Notes: a model not told the origin generated them from the sequence alone. A stretch of 37,726 nucleotides of DNA from Clostridia bacterium (GCA_030530315.1 JAUMVG010000030.1:1-37726); one strand, 5' to 3'. Numbered from the stretch's first letter, positions 9,662 through 19,084 are shown. Numbers and translations: made by a program.

Positions 9662-10909
9662 TTAGTCCCTCAGGGTGGGGTTGAACACCTGGTCGAGGCC
9701 GGTGTTCATCAGGTTCAGGGAGAACGAGATGAGGGTGATGGTCAGTATGACCGGGAAGTAGGCCCACCAGGAGCCGTTGGTGTGGGCGGAATAGAGCATG
9801 GCCCAGTTCATCATCAGGCCCAGCGTGGGCACTTCGGTGGTCCTCGGGCCCAGGCCCAGCAGCGACAGCTGCGCCTCGGCCAGTATGCCGGAGGAGACCT
9901 GGAGGATGAAGGCCATCACCACGTAGCTGGCGATATAGGGCAGGATGTCGGTGATGATGATCCGCACCAGGCTGTGGCCGGAGAGCTTGGACAGGTTCAC
10001 GTGGTCGCGGTTGCGCAGCGATATGACCTGGGAGCGCACGGAACGGGTGGTCCAGGTCCAGCTGGTCAGGCCGATCACCAGGGCCACCACCGTGGCGCCG
10101 CGCTGCTCCTGGCCGATGGAATAGCTGATCAGGATCAGCAGCACGAAGCCGGGGATGACGGTGAAGATGTTGGTGATGAACATGATGATGTCATCCACGA
10201 GGCCGCCCACATAGCCGGACAGCAGGCCCAGCGTCAGGCCCACCAGCGTGGCCACCGCGCCGGCGATCAGGCCGATGATGATGGAGGTGCCCGCCGCGGA
10301 GACAAGCTCCTTCAGCACGTCTCGGCCGAAGTTGTCGGTGCCCAGGGGGAGGGCCTTCACGTTGGCCACCTGCCCGACGTTCACATAGTCGGTGGTGGTG
10401 ATCTGGCCCTGCTCCTCCAGCTCGCCCGCGTCGTTCTTCTCGGCGATGATCAGCGTCTCGGAGGCGTTGATGCTGGCAATGGAATTGTTCAGGCGCTTGT
10501 AGTAGTTGCGCTTGGCCTGGGTCATGCCCTTGGGCTTGGCGGAGGGATCGTAGTTGGCCCACCAGAGCTCCAGCAGCGCGTCGGTGTCGGAGATGTCGAG
10601 GCCCTCGATATCGATGCCCATGGCGGTAAACCACTCCACCATGGCCACGCGGTCCTCGTCGCTCAGCAGCTTTGCGAGGCGCTTGTCCCCGGCGTCGGAG
10701 AGGCGCAGGGTCTCGGTGGGGGTCTTGGTGGCGTCATACAGGGAAACGTAGGTGCCGGGCTTGGCGAAGGTGCCCACGCCGATCATCTCCAGCGGGTTGC
10801 CGGGGTTGATCAGCGGGTAGACGATCATCGTGAGCAGTATCGCCACGAAGATCACAAAGCCCACCACGAACTTCGAGGAGTGGAAAACCTGTCTGAGTGT
10901 ATTCTTCAT
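9662..10909 (-). CDS. DppC-type ABC permease with large extracytoplasmic insertion
   Basis: Inner-membrane permease of the binding-protein-dependent importer, 415 residues. A first membrane helix (about residues 14-33) is followed by a hydrophilic segment up to [10 protein letters not shown] at 189-198, the motif that precedes helix 2 in DppC proteins. In ordinary DppC proteins that motif comes roughly a hundred residues earlier, so there is an insertion of about 110-120 residues on the outer face, rich in Asp, Lys and Thr. The rest is a standard permease domain with the cytoplasmic loop [20 protein letters not shown] that contacts the ATPase. The ATG at 10909 follows GGAGGAGCAGAAG. Confidence 0.92.
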   Translation of the reverse strand: MKNTLRQVFHSSKFVVGFVIFVAILLTMIVYPLINPGNPLEMIGVGTFAKPGTYVSLYDATKTPTETLRLSDAGDKRLAKLLSDEDRVAMVEWFTAMGIDIEGLDISDTDALLELWWANYDPSAKPKGMTQAKRNYYKRLNNSIASINASETLIIAEKNDAGELEEQGQITTTDYVNVGQVANVKALPLGTDNFGRDVLKELVSAAGTSIIIGLIAGAVATLVGLTLGLLSGYVGGLVDDIIMFITNIFTVIPGFVLLILISYSIGQEQRGATVVALVIGLTSWTWTTRSVRSQVISLRNRDHVNLSKLSGHSLVRIIITDILPYIASYVVMAFILQVSSGILAEAQLSLLGLGPRTTEVPTLGLMMNWAMLYSAHTNGSWWAYFPVILTITLISFSLNLMNTGLDQVFNPTLRD

Positions 10910-10926
10910 CTTCTGCTCCTCCTTCC

Positions 10927-11934
10927 TCAGGCGTCGAACTGCGCGGCCTTTACGCGCGGGTCGATGAAGCCGTAGATGATGTCCAGCAGGAACGTGACCA
11001 CCAGCACCATGAAGGTGATGATCAGCGTGGTGGCGGAGATCAGCGGGTAGTCCGCCGCCGTGACCGCCGAGTACATCGTGCTGCCCAGGCCGGGATAGCT
11101 GAAGATGATTTCGGCCACCAGCGCGCCGCCGATCATCGTGCCGATGGACAGCGCCAGGCCGGTCACCTGGGGCAGCATGGCGTTGCGGAAAACGTAGCCG
11201 ACGATCTTGCGGTCCTTGATGCCCAGGAAGCGGGCGTACTTCACGTAATCCGCGTTCAGCTCATAGATGGACATGGATCGCATGCCCACCGCCTGGCCGC
11301 CGATGGAGACCAGCACGATGCTCCAGAAGGGCAGCTGGTAGTGGGTGATGACGGACTTGATGAAGCGCCAACTGAAGTTCGGGATCATGTCGAAGGCGTA
11401 GCCGCCTCCGATGGGTGCCACCTTCCAGTTCACGGCGAACAGCACCAGCAGTATGACCGCCATGCCGAAGGCGGGCACGTTGCTCATGAACAGCGCCACC
11501 GGCAAGCAGCACTTGTCAAAGCCCTTGCGTATATAGGCCGCCAGCGCGCCCAGCAGGTTGCCCAGCAGCCAGCCCACCAGGATCGCGGGCAGCTGCAGCG
11601 CGATGGTCCAGCCGATGGCGCTGGAGATGATGTCGCTGACCTTGCGGGGGTACTGGCTGAAGGAGGTGCCCAAGTCGCCGCGCAGCAGGTTCCTCACGAA
11701 GATGAAGAACTGGGTGATCATGGGCTTGTTGGTGCCGAACTCCTCTTCGTAGCGCTTGTAGATCTCCTGCACCGCGCTGGCGTCGGTCATGCCCTGGGCC
11801 ATCTTGCCGGTGATGGCGGCCACGGGGTCAGCGGGCATCAGCCGCGGCAGTACGAAGTTCAGAATCACGGCGACGACCAGCGTGACCAGAAACCACACGA
11901 TCTTCTTGCCGAAATATTTCTTGTAGCCTTTCAT
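10927..11934 (-). CDS. DppB-type ABC permease
   Basis: Permease partner of the DppC-type protein, 335 residues. It starts [20 protein letters not shown], with the first membrane helix at once. [11 protein letters not shown] precedes the core helices, and the ATPase-contact loop reads [17 protein letters not shown]. The [13 protein letters not shown] motif and a C-terminal DPRVKA are typical of DppB/OppB. I chose the ATG at 11934 because GGGAGGA lies 9 bp upstream. An in-frame extension to 12090 would run through an inverted-repeat element and lacks a good ribosome binding site. The downstream DppC-type gene begins 17 bp after the stop. Confidence 0.93.
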   Translation of the reverse strand: MKGYKKYFGKKIVWFLVTLVVAVILNFVLPRLMPADPVAAITGKMAQGMTDASAVQEIYKRYEEEFGTNKPMITQFFIFVRNLLRGDLGTSFSQYPRKVSDIISSAIGWTIALQLPAILVGWLLGNLLGALAAYIRKGFDKCCLPVALFMSNVPAFGMAVILLVLFAVNWKVAPIGGGYAFDMIPNFSWRFIKSVITHYQLPFWSIVLVSIGGQAVGMRSMSIYELNADYVKYARFLGIKDRKIVGYVFRNAMLPQVTGLALSIGTMIGGALVAEIIFSYPGLGSTMYSAVTAADYPLISATTLIITFMVLVVTFLLDIIYGFIDPRVKAAQFDA

Positions 11935-11959
11935 GAGGGGGTTCCTCCCTTGGTCCGAT

Positions 11960-12115
11960 AATGAGGAAATAGGAATGAGGAATGAGGGACTGTGGCGCAC
12001 GCGCCTTCCAAACCGCGCCGGCAGGCCCTTTGCAAGAAGCTGTGGGCCTTCAACGACAATCAGGAATTCGGAAGGATCGCAGCCGTCCATTCCTCATTCC
12101 TAATTCCTCATTCCC
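11960..12115. repeat. 156-bp element with 24-bp terminal inverted repeats (MITE-like)
   Basis: The left end (11960 onward) and the reverse complement of the right end (12092-12115) agree in 23 of 24 positions. Both are built from the words GAGGAAT and TAGGAATGAG. The interior of about 100 bp has no open frame of note. It sits between the solute-binding protein gene and the permease genes of one operon. Similar GGAATGAGGAATTAG tracts occur as dispersed elements in other bacteria as far as I recall. I see no target-site duplication with confidence. Confidence 0.7.
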
Positions 12116-12159
12116 AATTGTTGTCAATGCTGCCCATCGCTGGGCGATCCTCATTGAAG

Positions 12160-12196
12160 ACCGGCCATGCTCCGAGGTGGTCGAAGCATGGCCGGT
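12160..12196 (-). other. Strong stem-loop downstream of the solute-binding protein gene
   Basis: A perfect 12-bp stem (ACCGGCCATGCT with its complement) encloses a 13-nt loop, about 55 bp after the binding-protein stop. No T-run follows on the minus strand. In transport operons such hairpins stabilise the binding-protein message and lower read-through to the permeases; that role is an inference here. Confidence 0.65.
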
Positions 12197-12250
12197 GGCG
12201 TCATGCCTTGATCGGTGTCGCGGGGCCTTCAGGCCGCCGCCGTCCGATCA

Positions 12251-14044
12251 TCAGCCGACAAGTTCGAGTTCGTACAGAGCGGCGATGCCGTAGCCGTCGG
12301 TGCAGTCAGCCGGCGGGATGTTGCGGCCGTCGTCGCCAGCCGGGAAGTTGGTCCAGACGGACTCGTTCACGGCGTGGAACAGGGAGGGACGATACATCAG
12401 GCTGAAGCTGGGAACCTCGGTCAGGTAGATCTTGGTCAGCTCGGTGTAGAGCGCCTTCAGTTCCTCGGTATCGGTGGTCAGCGGGATCTGCTTCAGCAGG
12501 GCGTCCGCCTCTTCATTCACATACTGGCCCCAGTTGCCGCTCCAGTTGTTCTCGACGCCGACGAACTCGCTGCCCATGAACTGGTTCGCGCGGGTCCAGG
12601 GGTTGGAGGGAGAGGCGGCCTCGGGAGACCACATGTAGATGGCGTACTCGGTCTGGCTGGGATTGGTGAACACGGTCTGATAGATGGACCACTCGGGATA
12701 CAGGGTGGTGATCTCAATGCCGATGTTCTTGCCGGCGGCCGCGACCACTTCCATGGAGGCCTGCCAGTCGGTCCAGCCGTTGGGGCACACGGCGTTCAGG
12801 GAGATCTTCTCGCCGTTGTACTCGCGGATGCCGTCGTTGTCGGTATCGACCAGGCCAGCCTCGTCCAGCAGGGCGTTGGCACCGTCGATGTCGCTGCCGG
12901 CCCACTGCAGGTCGGCGACCTCATCGTGGTTGTACAGGGCCTGCTCGCCCTCGGTGGGGTTCATCAGGGAGCGGGGCACATCCGCGAAGGAGGGGCTCTG
13001 GTTGGTCATGGCGTTGGCGATGATGGTATCATAGTCAACGGCCATGGCGATGGCCTTGCGCAGCGCCGGGTTCTCGGCCAGCACGGGCAGGTTGAAGTTG
13101 TACCACGCGGTGGGCATGGTCAGGCAGACGCCGTAGGGCGCTTCCTCGTAGTAGGTGGAAATCGGCAGGCCGTCTTCCAGCCACAGGTTTTGCACGTTGC
13201 CGATGAACTGCTGGCAGACATCGACCTCGCCGGCCTTCAGGGCGTTCTCGCCCGCGGGGTTGTCGGCGTAGATGGTGTGCGCGATGTACTTCGGCACGGG
13301 CAGCGCGCCCCACATGGACTCATCCTGGCCCCAGTAGTTGTCATCGCGGATGAGGACAACCTTCTGGTCGTCGGAGTAGTACTTGGTGTAGGGGCCGGAC
13401 CAGATGACGTCTTCACCGGCGTCATTCAGGATGGAGACGGCGTCGCCGCCATTGCGCTCGACCACGGTGTCGATCCACGCGGCCTGGGCGATGGGGGTGC
13501 CGGTCAGGAAGTCCAGAACCTTCAGGGGGTTCACGGGCTTGCCTTCATCATTCAGCTTGGCGTAGATGGTGACGTTCTTGCCGTCGGCCTCGATCTTGTC
13601 GACATAGGCCTGGAAGCCGGTACCGGTGGCATTGCCGATCTCAACGCCGATGTCGAAGGTGCGAACCACGTCCGCGCCGGTCACGTCGGAGCCGTCGCAC
13701 CACTTGGCGGCGTCCTTGATGGACAGCGTCAGGGCGGTCATGTCCTCGTTCCACTCGTAGCCGTCGTTGGCCAGCAGGCCGATCATCTCGCCGTTCATGA
13801 AGTTGTACATGTACAGCGTCTCAAACATCAGCGTGCGGTAGCCGGACGCGCCGCCGGCGATGGCCATGGAGTTGTTCTGGTTGGTACCGATGATGTTCCA
13901 GCTGTTCACGGTGCCCCACTGCTGGCCCGCGAAGTACAGGGTCTCCTCACGGGGGAGATCCACGTCCTCTGCGAAGGCAGCGAAGGAGCCGCAGATCATG
14001 AGAGCCGCGATCAGCAGCGCCAGGATCTTGGTCAGGTTCTTCAT
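12251..14044 (-). CDS. Family 5 extracellular solute-binding protein (oligosaccharide/peptide)
   Basis: First gene of the Dpp-like importer operon, 597 residues. It captures substrate outside the cell and delivers it to the two permeases. The ATG follows AAAGGAGGAACAACT. Residues 1-25 form a signal peptide ending AFA|ED. There is no lipobox: the only Cys in the hydrophobic stretch is in ALMICGS. A monoderm binding protein is usually lipid-anchored, so this is odd. Family 5 features include TLYMYNFMNGEMIGLLANDG near residue 80, then ALTLSIKDAAKWCDGSDVTG. Family 5 proteins bind peptides, nickel or beta-oligosaccharides. With a GH3 beta-glucosidase in the same operon, beta-oligosaccharide is the best guess. 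Confidence 0.9.
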   Translation of the reverse strand: MKNLTKILALLIAALMICGSFAAFAEDVDLPREETLYFAGQQWGTVNSWNIIGTNQNNSMAIAGGASGYRTLMFETLYMYNFMNGEMIGLLANDGYEWNEDMTALTLSIKDAAKWCDGSDVTGADVVRTFDIGVEIGNATGTGFQAYVDKIEADGKNVTIYAKLNDEGKPVNPLKVLDFLTGTPIAQAAWIDTVVERNGGDAVSILNDAGEDVIWSGPYTKYYSDDQKVVLIRDDNYWGQDESMWGALPVPKYIAHTIYADNPAGENALKAGEVDVCQQFIGNVQNLWLEDGLPISTYYEEAPYGVCLTMPTAWYNFNLPVLAENPALRKAIAMAVDYDTIIANAMTNQSPSFADVPRSLMNPTEGEQALYNHDEVADLQWAGSDIDGANALLDEAGLVDTDNDGIREYNGEKISLNAVCPNGWTDWQASMEVVAAAGKNIGIEITTLYPEWSIYQTVFTNPSQTEYAIYMWSPEAASPSNPWTRANQFMGSEFVGVENNWSGNWGQYVNEEADALLKQIPLTTDTEELKALYTELTKIYLTEVPSFSLMYRPSLFHAVNESVWTNFPAGDDGRNIPPADCTDGYGIAALYELELVG

Positions 14045-14184
14045 AGTTGTTCCTCCTTTTTATCTTCGTTAAGGCACAGGGCCAAAACTTCACATTGAAC
14101 GGTGCCGACCGTATGCGCGATCTGCGCATCGATCAGGTAATAAAACCTGGAAAGTTAGAAGAATATAATACCAAAAAGTAATGC

Positions 14185-14201
14185 ATACGTTTAGAATACG
14201 T
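14185..14201. promoter_or_regulatory. Direct repeat just downstream of the importer promoter
   Basis: ATACGT occurs at 14185-14190 and again at 14196-14201, 11 bp (one helical turn) apart, immediately downstream of the -10 box of the binding-protein promoter. It is a plausible repressor site; no known consensus is matched. Confidence 0.35.
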
Positions 14202-14205
14202 AAAC

Positions 14206-14234
14206 ATTATAGTCGGGTAAAATTCACTTGTCAA
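14206..14234 (-). promoter_or_regulatory. Consensus promoter of the importer/beta-glucosidase operon
   Basis: Minus strand TTGACA (14234-14229), 17-bp spacer, TATAAT (14211-14206): a full sigma-A consensus. The leader to the ATG at 14044 is about 155 nt. A 25-bp sequence overlapping the -35 box recurs 62 bp upstream at 14291-14315 (see findings). Confidence 0.9.
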
Positions 14235-14373
14235 TATATCTCGTTGGCATATTCAGAAAAATGTGACTTGAAAAAAAGCGGTATGAAAGGTGTCAATGTA
14301 TCTGCTTGGCATGTTTTTATACGCGCGCATCGAGCGGCCGCGGCAGGCGCATAATAGAATTGAGGTGAGACAC

Positions 14374-15354
14374 TTGAATAAGAGAATCTGTTTTTTCGCG
14401 GCGGCGCTGGCGGTGTGCTTCGTGCTGTCCGGCTGCATGCGGGACCGGGAGCCCGTCAGCTGGCGGCTGGCGGAAACCGCTGCGGACGCGCCGGTGATTC
14501 CGGAACGGCTGGCCATCGGCGAGGACGGGCTGCCGCAGCTGAAGGTCTACGACACGTCCGGCAAAGAGATCGAAGAGATGGACATCGAGCAATACTTGAT
14601 GGGTGTCGTGGCCGGCGAGATGAAGAACGACTGGCCCATGGAGGCGCTGAAGGCCCAGGCCATACTGGCGCGCACCTTCGTGCTGAAGTTCTGTGAGGAC
14701 AAGTCCTCGAAATATGACGGCGCGGACATCTCCACCGACGTTGCCGAGGCCCAGGCCTACGCCGCCGGAAGCGTCAACGACCGGGTGGAGCAGGCCGTCC
14801 GGGAGACCCGGGGCCTGGCGATGGCCTACGACGGCGATTTTGCCTACGCCTGGTTCCACGCCCACTCCGGCGGCATGACGGAGCGGCCCTCGGTGGCGCT
14901 GGAGTTCAAGGGCGGCGACCCGGATTACCTCGTTCCCACGGCTTCCGGGGAGTCCGACGAGGCGCCGGAGCGGGCGAAGCAGTGGACCGCGACCTTTACG
15001 CTGGAACAGGTGGCCCGGGCCTGCGCCGACGCGGGAACGAAGATCCCCGGAGAAATCACCAGCGTGAAGCTGGGCGAGAAGGGGGAGTCCGGCCGGGCAA
15101 AGACGCTGCTGGTGAACGGCGAGGCGGTGTCCGCGCCGTCCTTCCGGCTGCAGATCGGAGCCAACCGCCTGCGCAGCACGCTGATCGACAGCATTGAAGT
15201 GGAGGACGGCAAGGTCACCTTCTCCGGGCGGGGCTTCGGCCACGGCGTGGGCCTTTCCCAGTGGGGCGCCTACGCCATGGCGGAGGCGGGCAGCAGCGCA
15301 AAGGAGATCGTCGCCAGGTACTTTCCGGGCGTGCAGATCGTGGAGCTGTGGTGA
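14374..15354 (+). CDS. spoIID: SpoIID/LytB-type lytic transglycosylase lipoprotein
   Basis: SpoIID cleaves glycan strands of peptidoglycan during forespore engulfment. I start at TTG 14374 because GAGGTGAG lies just upstream, and the protein then begins with a lipoprotein signal: a hydrophobic run ending in VLSGC, with Cys21 as the lipidation site. Product 326 residues. Family motifs are QYLMGVVAGEM near residue 72 (with the catalytic Glu region) followed by ALKAQAILARTFVL. AWFHAHSGGMT lies in the middle and GRGFGHGVGLSQWGA near residue 287. No other sporulation gene is in the window, so it could also be a vegetative SpoIID-domain hydrolase. Confidence 0.87.
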   Translation: MNKRICFFAAALAVCFVLSGCMRDREPVSWRLAETAADAPVIPERLAIGEDGLPQLKVYDTSGKEIEEMDIEQYLMGVVAGEMKNDWPMEALKAQAILARTFVLKFCEDKSSKYDGADISTDVAEAQAYAAGSVNDRVEQAVRETRGLAMAYDGDFAYAWFHAHSGGMTERPSVALEFKGGDPDYLVPTASGESDEAPERAKQWTATFTLEQVARACADAGTKIPGEITSVKLGEKGESGRAKTLLVNGEAVSAPSFRLQIGANRLRSTLIDSIEVEDGKVTFSGRGFGHGVGLSQWGAYAMAEAGSSAKEIVARYFPGVQIVELW

Positions 15355-15427
15355 AATGATTGCCGATGGGTTCTGTAGGTATACGTCAGCCCGGAACCGT
15401 TCCGTTTTCCTGATCATGTATCATCAA

Positions 15428-15461
15428 AAAGTGCGGCAGCCGCATCGCGGCTGCCGCACAG
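15428..15461 (-). terminator. Rho-independent terminator of hisS-aspS
   Basis: On the minus strand the 13-bp GC-rich stem (15461-15433) is followed directly by TTTTT, the classic layout. It lies about 260 bp beyond the aspS stop, with other hairpins in between. Confidence 0.75.
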
Positions 15462-15683
15462 ACCGCTGACAAAGCCTGCAAACGCAAGAATCTCTGCCGA
15501 CGAATAAGAACAGGCAGAGATTCTTGCTTGCTGTGTTGGCTGCGCCTGCAAAATGCGGTCACTTACGACCGGGTAAGCTCCCTTTTTTGCAGGCTTGCCG
15601 CCTTGCCTTGCAGGTTTTTCAGCAGTCTGTCAGTCTGTTGACTCTGTCAACATCCTGCGCGGCAGCCGCATCGCGGCTGCCGC
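15433..15683. repeat. Hairpin array between convergent spoIID and aspS
   Basis: This fills most of the 369-bp gap. Perfect stems are: 13 bp at 15433-15445/15449-15461; 15 bp at 15484-15498/15513-15527; 10 bp at 15544-15553/15585-15594; and an 11-bp stem at 15659-15669/15673-15683. A short GTTGAC/GTCAAC stem also lies near 15637. The first and last hairpins share the same 25-bp core in the same sense. The words CCTGCAAA and TTTGCAGG recur between them. No open frame is convincing here. Confidence 0.75.
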
Positions 15684-15690
15684 AGGTTTT
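15659..15690 (+). terminator. Candidate plus-strand terminator for spoIID
   Basis: The 11-bp stem at 15659-15683 is followed on the plus strand by AGGTTTTC. It is weaker than the minus-strand terminator and 300 bp after spoIID. Confidence 0.45.
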
Positions 15691-15723
15691 CATATGTGAT
15701 GGACTTTAAGATGTCAGAGGTTG

Positions 15724-17508
15724 TTAAGCCTCCTCGGGCAGATCGAGCTTGATCTTCAGCGTCTCCAGCTGGTCGGGGCGCACGTCCGCGGGCGTGTCCA
15801 TCATCAGGCAGTTGGCGCTGGTGGCCTTCGGGAAGGCGATGACGTCGCGCAGGCTGTCGGAGTCGGTCAGCAGCATCACCAGGCGGTCGATGCCGAAGGC
15901 CAGGCCGCCGTGCGGCGGCGCGCCGTACTTGAAGGCGTCCAGCAGGAAGCCGAAGCGGTGATGGGCCTCCTCATGGCTCAGGCCGATCATGTCGAACATC
16001 TGGGCCTGCATGTCCGCGCGATGGATGCGGATGGAGCCGCTGGCCAGCTCGATGCCGTTCATGACCAGGTCGTAGGCGCGGGAGCGCACCTTCTCCTTGT
16101 CGGTGTCGAGGTACACGTTGTCCTCGGCGTACCAGCTGGTGAAGGGATGGTGGGCGGCGACCCAGCGGTTCTCTTCCTCGGAGAACTCGAACAGCGGGAA
16201 CTCGGTGACCCAGAACAGGTTGTACTTGTCGTGGTCGATCATGTTCTCGCGGCGGGCGATCTCGCAGCGCAGCGCGCCCAGCGCCTGCCAGACCACGTTT
16301 TTCTTGTCCGCACCGAAGAACACGATGTCGCCGGGCTCGGCGTGCATCTCGGCGCGCACGACCTCGATCAGCTCGGGGGTCATGAACTTGTTGAAGCTGG
16401 ACTTCACGGTGCCGTCGGCGTTGAAGGTCATGTAGGGCAGGCCCTTGGCGCGATAGGTCTTGACGAACTCGGCCAGGCCGTCGATCTGCTTGCGGGTCAT
16501 GTGGCCCAGGCCCTTGGCGTTGATGGCCTCGACCCGGCCGCCGGCCTCGATGGCGGAATCGAACACCACGAACCCGGTCTTGCCCAGCTTGTCGGTCAGG
16601 TTCACCAGCTCCATGCCGAAGCGGGTGTCGGGCTTGTCGCTGCCGTAGCGCTCCATGGCACAGATCCAGGGCATGCGGGGCAGGGGCAGCTGGAGGTCGA
16701 TGCCCTTGATCTCCTTGAAGATGCGGGCGTAGACCTTCTCGACGACGGCGTAGATGTCCTCTTCGTCGATGAAGCTCATCTCGATGTCGCACTGGGTGAA
16801 CTCCGGCTGGCGGTCCGCGCGGTTGTCCTCGTCGCGGAAGCAGCGGGCGATCTGGTAATACTTGTCAAAGCCGGCCAGCATCAGCAGCTGCTTGTAGATC
16901 TGGGGGCTCTGGGGCAGGGCGTAGAAGGTGCCGGGATGCAGGCGGCTGGGCACCAGGAAGTCGCGGGCGCCTTCGGGGGTGGACTTCGAAAGGATGGGCG
17001 TCTCGATCTCGGTGAAGCCCATGTCGTCCAGCGCGTAGCGGATGCAGTTGACCACCTTGCTGCGCAGGCGCAGCTTCTCCTGCATGGAGGGGCGGCGCAG
17101 GTCCAGGTAGCGGTACTTCAGGCGGACCAGCTCGTTCTCGTCCACCTTGTCGTCGATGTAGATCGGCGGGGTCTCGGACTTGTTCAGCAGCTGGGCCTCC
17201 TTGACGAACACCTCGATGGCGCCGGTGGCCAGGTTGCGGTTGATCGCGCCTTCGTCGCGCTTCTTGACCTCGCCCAGCACGGTGACGACGTATTCGCCGC
17301 GCAGGGAACGGCCCAGCTCGAAGGTGGCGGCGTCGCACACGGCGTTGTCGAACACCAGCTGCACCAGGCCCTCGCGGTCGCGCAGCCACACGAACACCAC
17401 GCCGCCCAGGTCGCGGGTGCGCTGCACCCAGCCGGACAGGTGGACGGTTTCGCCCACGTTGGATTCATTCAGCAGACCGCAATAATGGTCGCGCTTGTGA
17501 GAAAGCAT
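15724..17508 (-). CDS. aspS: Aspartyl-tRNA synthetase
   Basis: Charges tRNA-Asp; cytoplasmic class II synthetase. It has an N-terminal OB-fold anticodon domain ([20 protein letters not shown]), motif 2 region [20 protein letters not shown], the GAD insertion typical of bacterial AspRS, and motif 3 [15 protein letters not shown] start at the ATG at 17508 ([11 protein letters not shown], 594 residues), because AGGAGG lies 9 bp upstream. The in-frame ATG at 17517 abuts that AGGAGG and is too close. It follows hisS by 29 bp, and both are under the T-box leader upstream of hisS. Confidence 0.96.
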   Translation of the reverse strand: MLSHKRDHYCGLLNESNVGETVHLSGWVQRTRDLGGVVFVWLRDREGLVQLVFDNAVCDAATFELGRSLRGEYVVTVLGEVKKRDEGAINRNLATGAIEVFVKEAQLLNKSETPPIYIDDKVDENELVRLKYRYLDLRRPSMQEKLRLRSKVVNCIRYALDDMGFTEIETPILSKSTPEGARDFLVPSRLHPGTFYALPQSPQIYKQLLMLAGFDKYYQIARCFRDEDNRADRQPEFTQCDIEMSFIDEEDIYAVVEKVYARIFKEIKGIDLQLPLPRMPWICAMERYGSDKPDTRFGMELVNLTDKLGKTGFVVFDSAIEAGGRVEAINAKGLGHMTRKQIDGLAEFVKTYRAKGLPYMTFNADGTVKSSFNKFMTPELIEVVRAEMHAEPGDIVFFGADKKNVVWQALGALRCEIARRENMIDHDKYNLFWVTEFPLFEFSEEENRWVAAHHPFTSWYAEDNVYLDTDKEKVRSRAYDLVMNGIELASGSIRIHRADMQAQMFDMIGLSHEEAHHRFGFLLDAFKYGAPPHGGLAFGIDRLVMLLTDSDSLRDVIAFPKATSANCLMMDTPADVRPDQLETLKIKLDLPEEA

Positions 17509-17537
17509 TTCCTTCATCCTCCTATTGAATGATGTGT

Positions 17538-18794
17538 TTATCGATTGGCGATCCGCTCGACGATCTCGCCGGCGGGCACCTCGGTCTCCTCGCTCTTTTC
17601 CATGTCGCGCAGCTTCACGACGCCCTTTTCCAGCTCGTCGCCGGCGATGACGACGACCTTTTTGACGTTCAGCTTGCCGGCGTACTTGAACTGGGCCTTC
17701 ATGCTCCGGGCGGCGTGGTCCAGATCGGCCTTGACGCCCTTGGCGCGCAGCTCAGCCACCAGCTTCACGCCGGCCATGCGGGCGTCGTCGCCCAGGGTGA
17801 CCACGAAGGCGTCCAGATAGTCCGGGGCCGGGGGAACGATGCCGCGGATGTCCTGCACCATCAGCATGCGCTCGATGCCCATGCCCCAGCCGATGCCAGG
17901 GGTGGCCGGGCCGCCGAGCTCCTCCACCAGGCCGTCGTAGCGCCCGCCGCCGCACACGGTCAGCTCGCCGCCGTCCGGGGTGTCGGTGATGATCTCAAAC
18001 ACGGTCTTGGTGTAGTAGTCCAGGCCGCGCACGATCCTCGGGTCGATTTGGTACTCCAGGCCCAGGGCGGTGAGGTATCCCTTCAGCTTTTCGAAGTGGG
18101 TCGAGCACTCCTCGCACAGGTTGTCCAGCATGGCGGGGGCGTCGGCCAGCTTCGGGGCGTCCTCCTTGCAGTCCAGGATGCGCATGGGGTTGCGGTCAAA
18201 GCGCTCCTGGCAGGTCTTGCACAGGGTGGGCAGCTTGGGCCGCAGGTACTCCCGCAGCTTCTCCAGGTACGCCTTGCGGCAGTTGGGGCAGCCGATGGAG
18301 TTGATGTTCAGCTTCAGGCCGTCGATGCCGTTGGCCTTCAGGATGTCCATGGCCAGCTTGATGATCTCGGCATCCACGCTGGCGTCCTTCGCGCCGAATA
18401 CCTCCACGCCGTTCTGGTGGAACTGGCGCAGGCGGCCGGACTGGGGCTTCTCGTAGCGGAAGCAGGGGCAGGCGGCGTAGTACAGCTTCGCGGGCAGGGC
18501 GTCGGCGTACATGTGGCTCTCGATGAAGGCCCGCACCGCGCCGGCGGTGCCCTCGGGCTTCAGGGTGATGGAGCGGTTGCCCTTGTCCTCGAAGGTGTAC
18601 ATCTCCTTCTGCACCACGTCGGTGGTGTCGCCCACGCCGCGCTGGAACAGCTCGGTGTGCTCGAAGATGGGCGTGCGGATCTCGCGGAAGCCCGCCAGCG
18701 CGCAGGCCTCGCGCATGGTGCGCTCGATGGCCTGCCATCTGTAGGAATCCTGGGGCAGCATGTCCTGCGTGCCCTTGGGTGCCTGGGTCAGCAT
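17538..18794 (-). CDS. hisS: Histidyl-tRNA synthetase
   Basis: Charges tRNA-His; 418 residues. The N-terminus [14 protein letters not shown] is typical. [26 protein letters not shown] (motif 1/2 area), the histidine motif [20 protein letters not shown] and motif 3 [13 protein letters not shown] are all present, and a C-terminal anticodon-binding domain closes the protein. Four Cys in CPNCRKA and CKTCQER suggest a zinc-like knuckle in the insertion domain. The ATG at 18794 has AGGGAGA upstream. A longer in-frame start at 18962 would lie inside the T-box leader and is rejected. Confidence 0.96.
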   Translation of the reverse strand: MLTQAPKGTQDMLPQDSYRWQAIERTMREACALAGFREIRTPIFEHTELFQRGVGDTTDVVQKEMYTFEDKGNRSITLKPEGTAGAVRAFIESHMYADALPAKLYYAACPCFRYEKPQSGRLRQFHQNGVEVFGAKDASVDAEIIKLAMDILKANGIDGLKLNINSIGCPNCRKAYLEKLREYLRPKLPTLCKTCQERFDRNPMRILDCKEDAPKLADAPAMLDNLCEECSTHFEKLKGYLTALGLEYQIDPRIVRGLDYYTKTVFEIITDTPDGGELTVCGGGRYDGLVEELGGPATPGIGWGMGIERMLMVQDIRGIVPPAPDYLDAFVVTLGDDARMAGVKLVAELRAKGVKADLDHAARSMKAQFKYAGKLNVKKVVVIAGDELEKGVVKLRDMEKSEETEVPAGEIVERIANR

Positions 18795-18857
18795 TCTGAA
18801 TTTCTCCCTTCGGTGGAATGTTGGGAAGTGGGAATCGGGCGGGCGGTGTTCGATATT

Positions 18858-19078
18858 AAAAAAGCCCCCGTCCCGTCGTAGGGGCGAAGGTTCGCGGTGC
18901 CACCCTGCTTGAAGCCGAAGCTTCATCTCAATTCCCGTTATCGCCGGAAATACGCCGCACACGCGGCTGCTCCGGGGTGTCGTTCGCCGCTTTGCCCGCA
19001 GGACGCTCTCAGCCGCGGCGTCCCTCTCTTGGCCGGTCTCTGGCGGTTACTCTTCCCATCGACGCAGATCGATTATCA
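18858..19078 (-). promoter_or_regulatory. T-box leader of hisS-aspS, overlapping Asp/His specifier codons
   Basis: The minus strand carries the T-box sequence AGGGTGGCACCGCGAA (18906-18891). It is followed by a GC-rich hairpin and TTTTTT (18863-18858), the regulated terminator. Upstream, Stem I elements are recognisable: GATGGGAAGAGTA near the 5' end, then GAGAGGGACGC pairing with GCGTCC. The likely specifier loop reads GAACGACACCCC, so GAC (Asp) at 18981-18979 and CAC (His) at 18979-18977 overlap. Uncharged tRNA is expected to favour the antiterminator and so expression of both synthetases. Confidence 0.9.
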
Positions 19079-19084
19079 TAGAAA

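Noticed and set aside
15433-15683. CRISPR array or tRNA cluster in the hairpin-rich gap
   Set aside because: There are no regularly spaced direct repeats with unique spacers, and no stem set folds into a tRNA cloverleaf.
18795-18962. N-terminal extension of hisS starting at 18962
   Set aside because: The extension is translated from the T-box terminator region, lacks homology to HisRS, and the ATG at 18794 has a good ribosome binding site.
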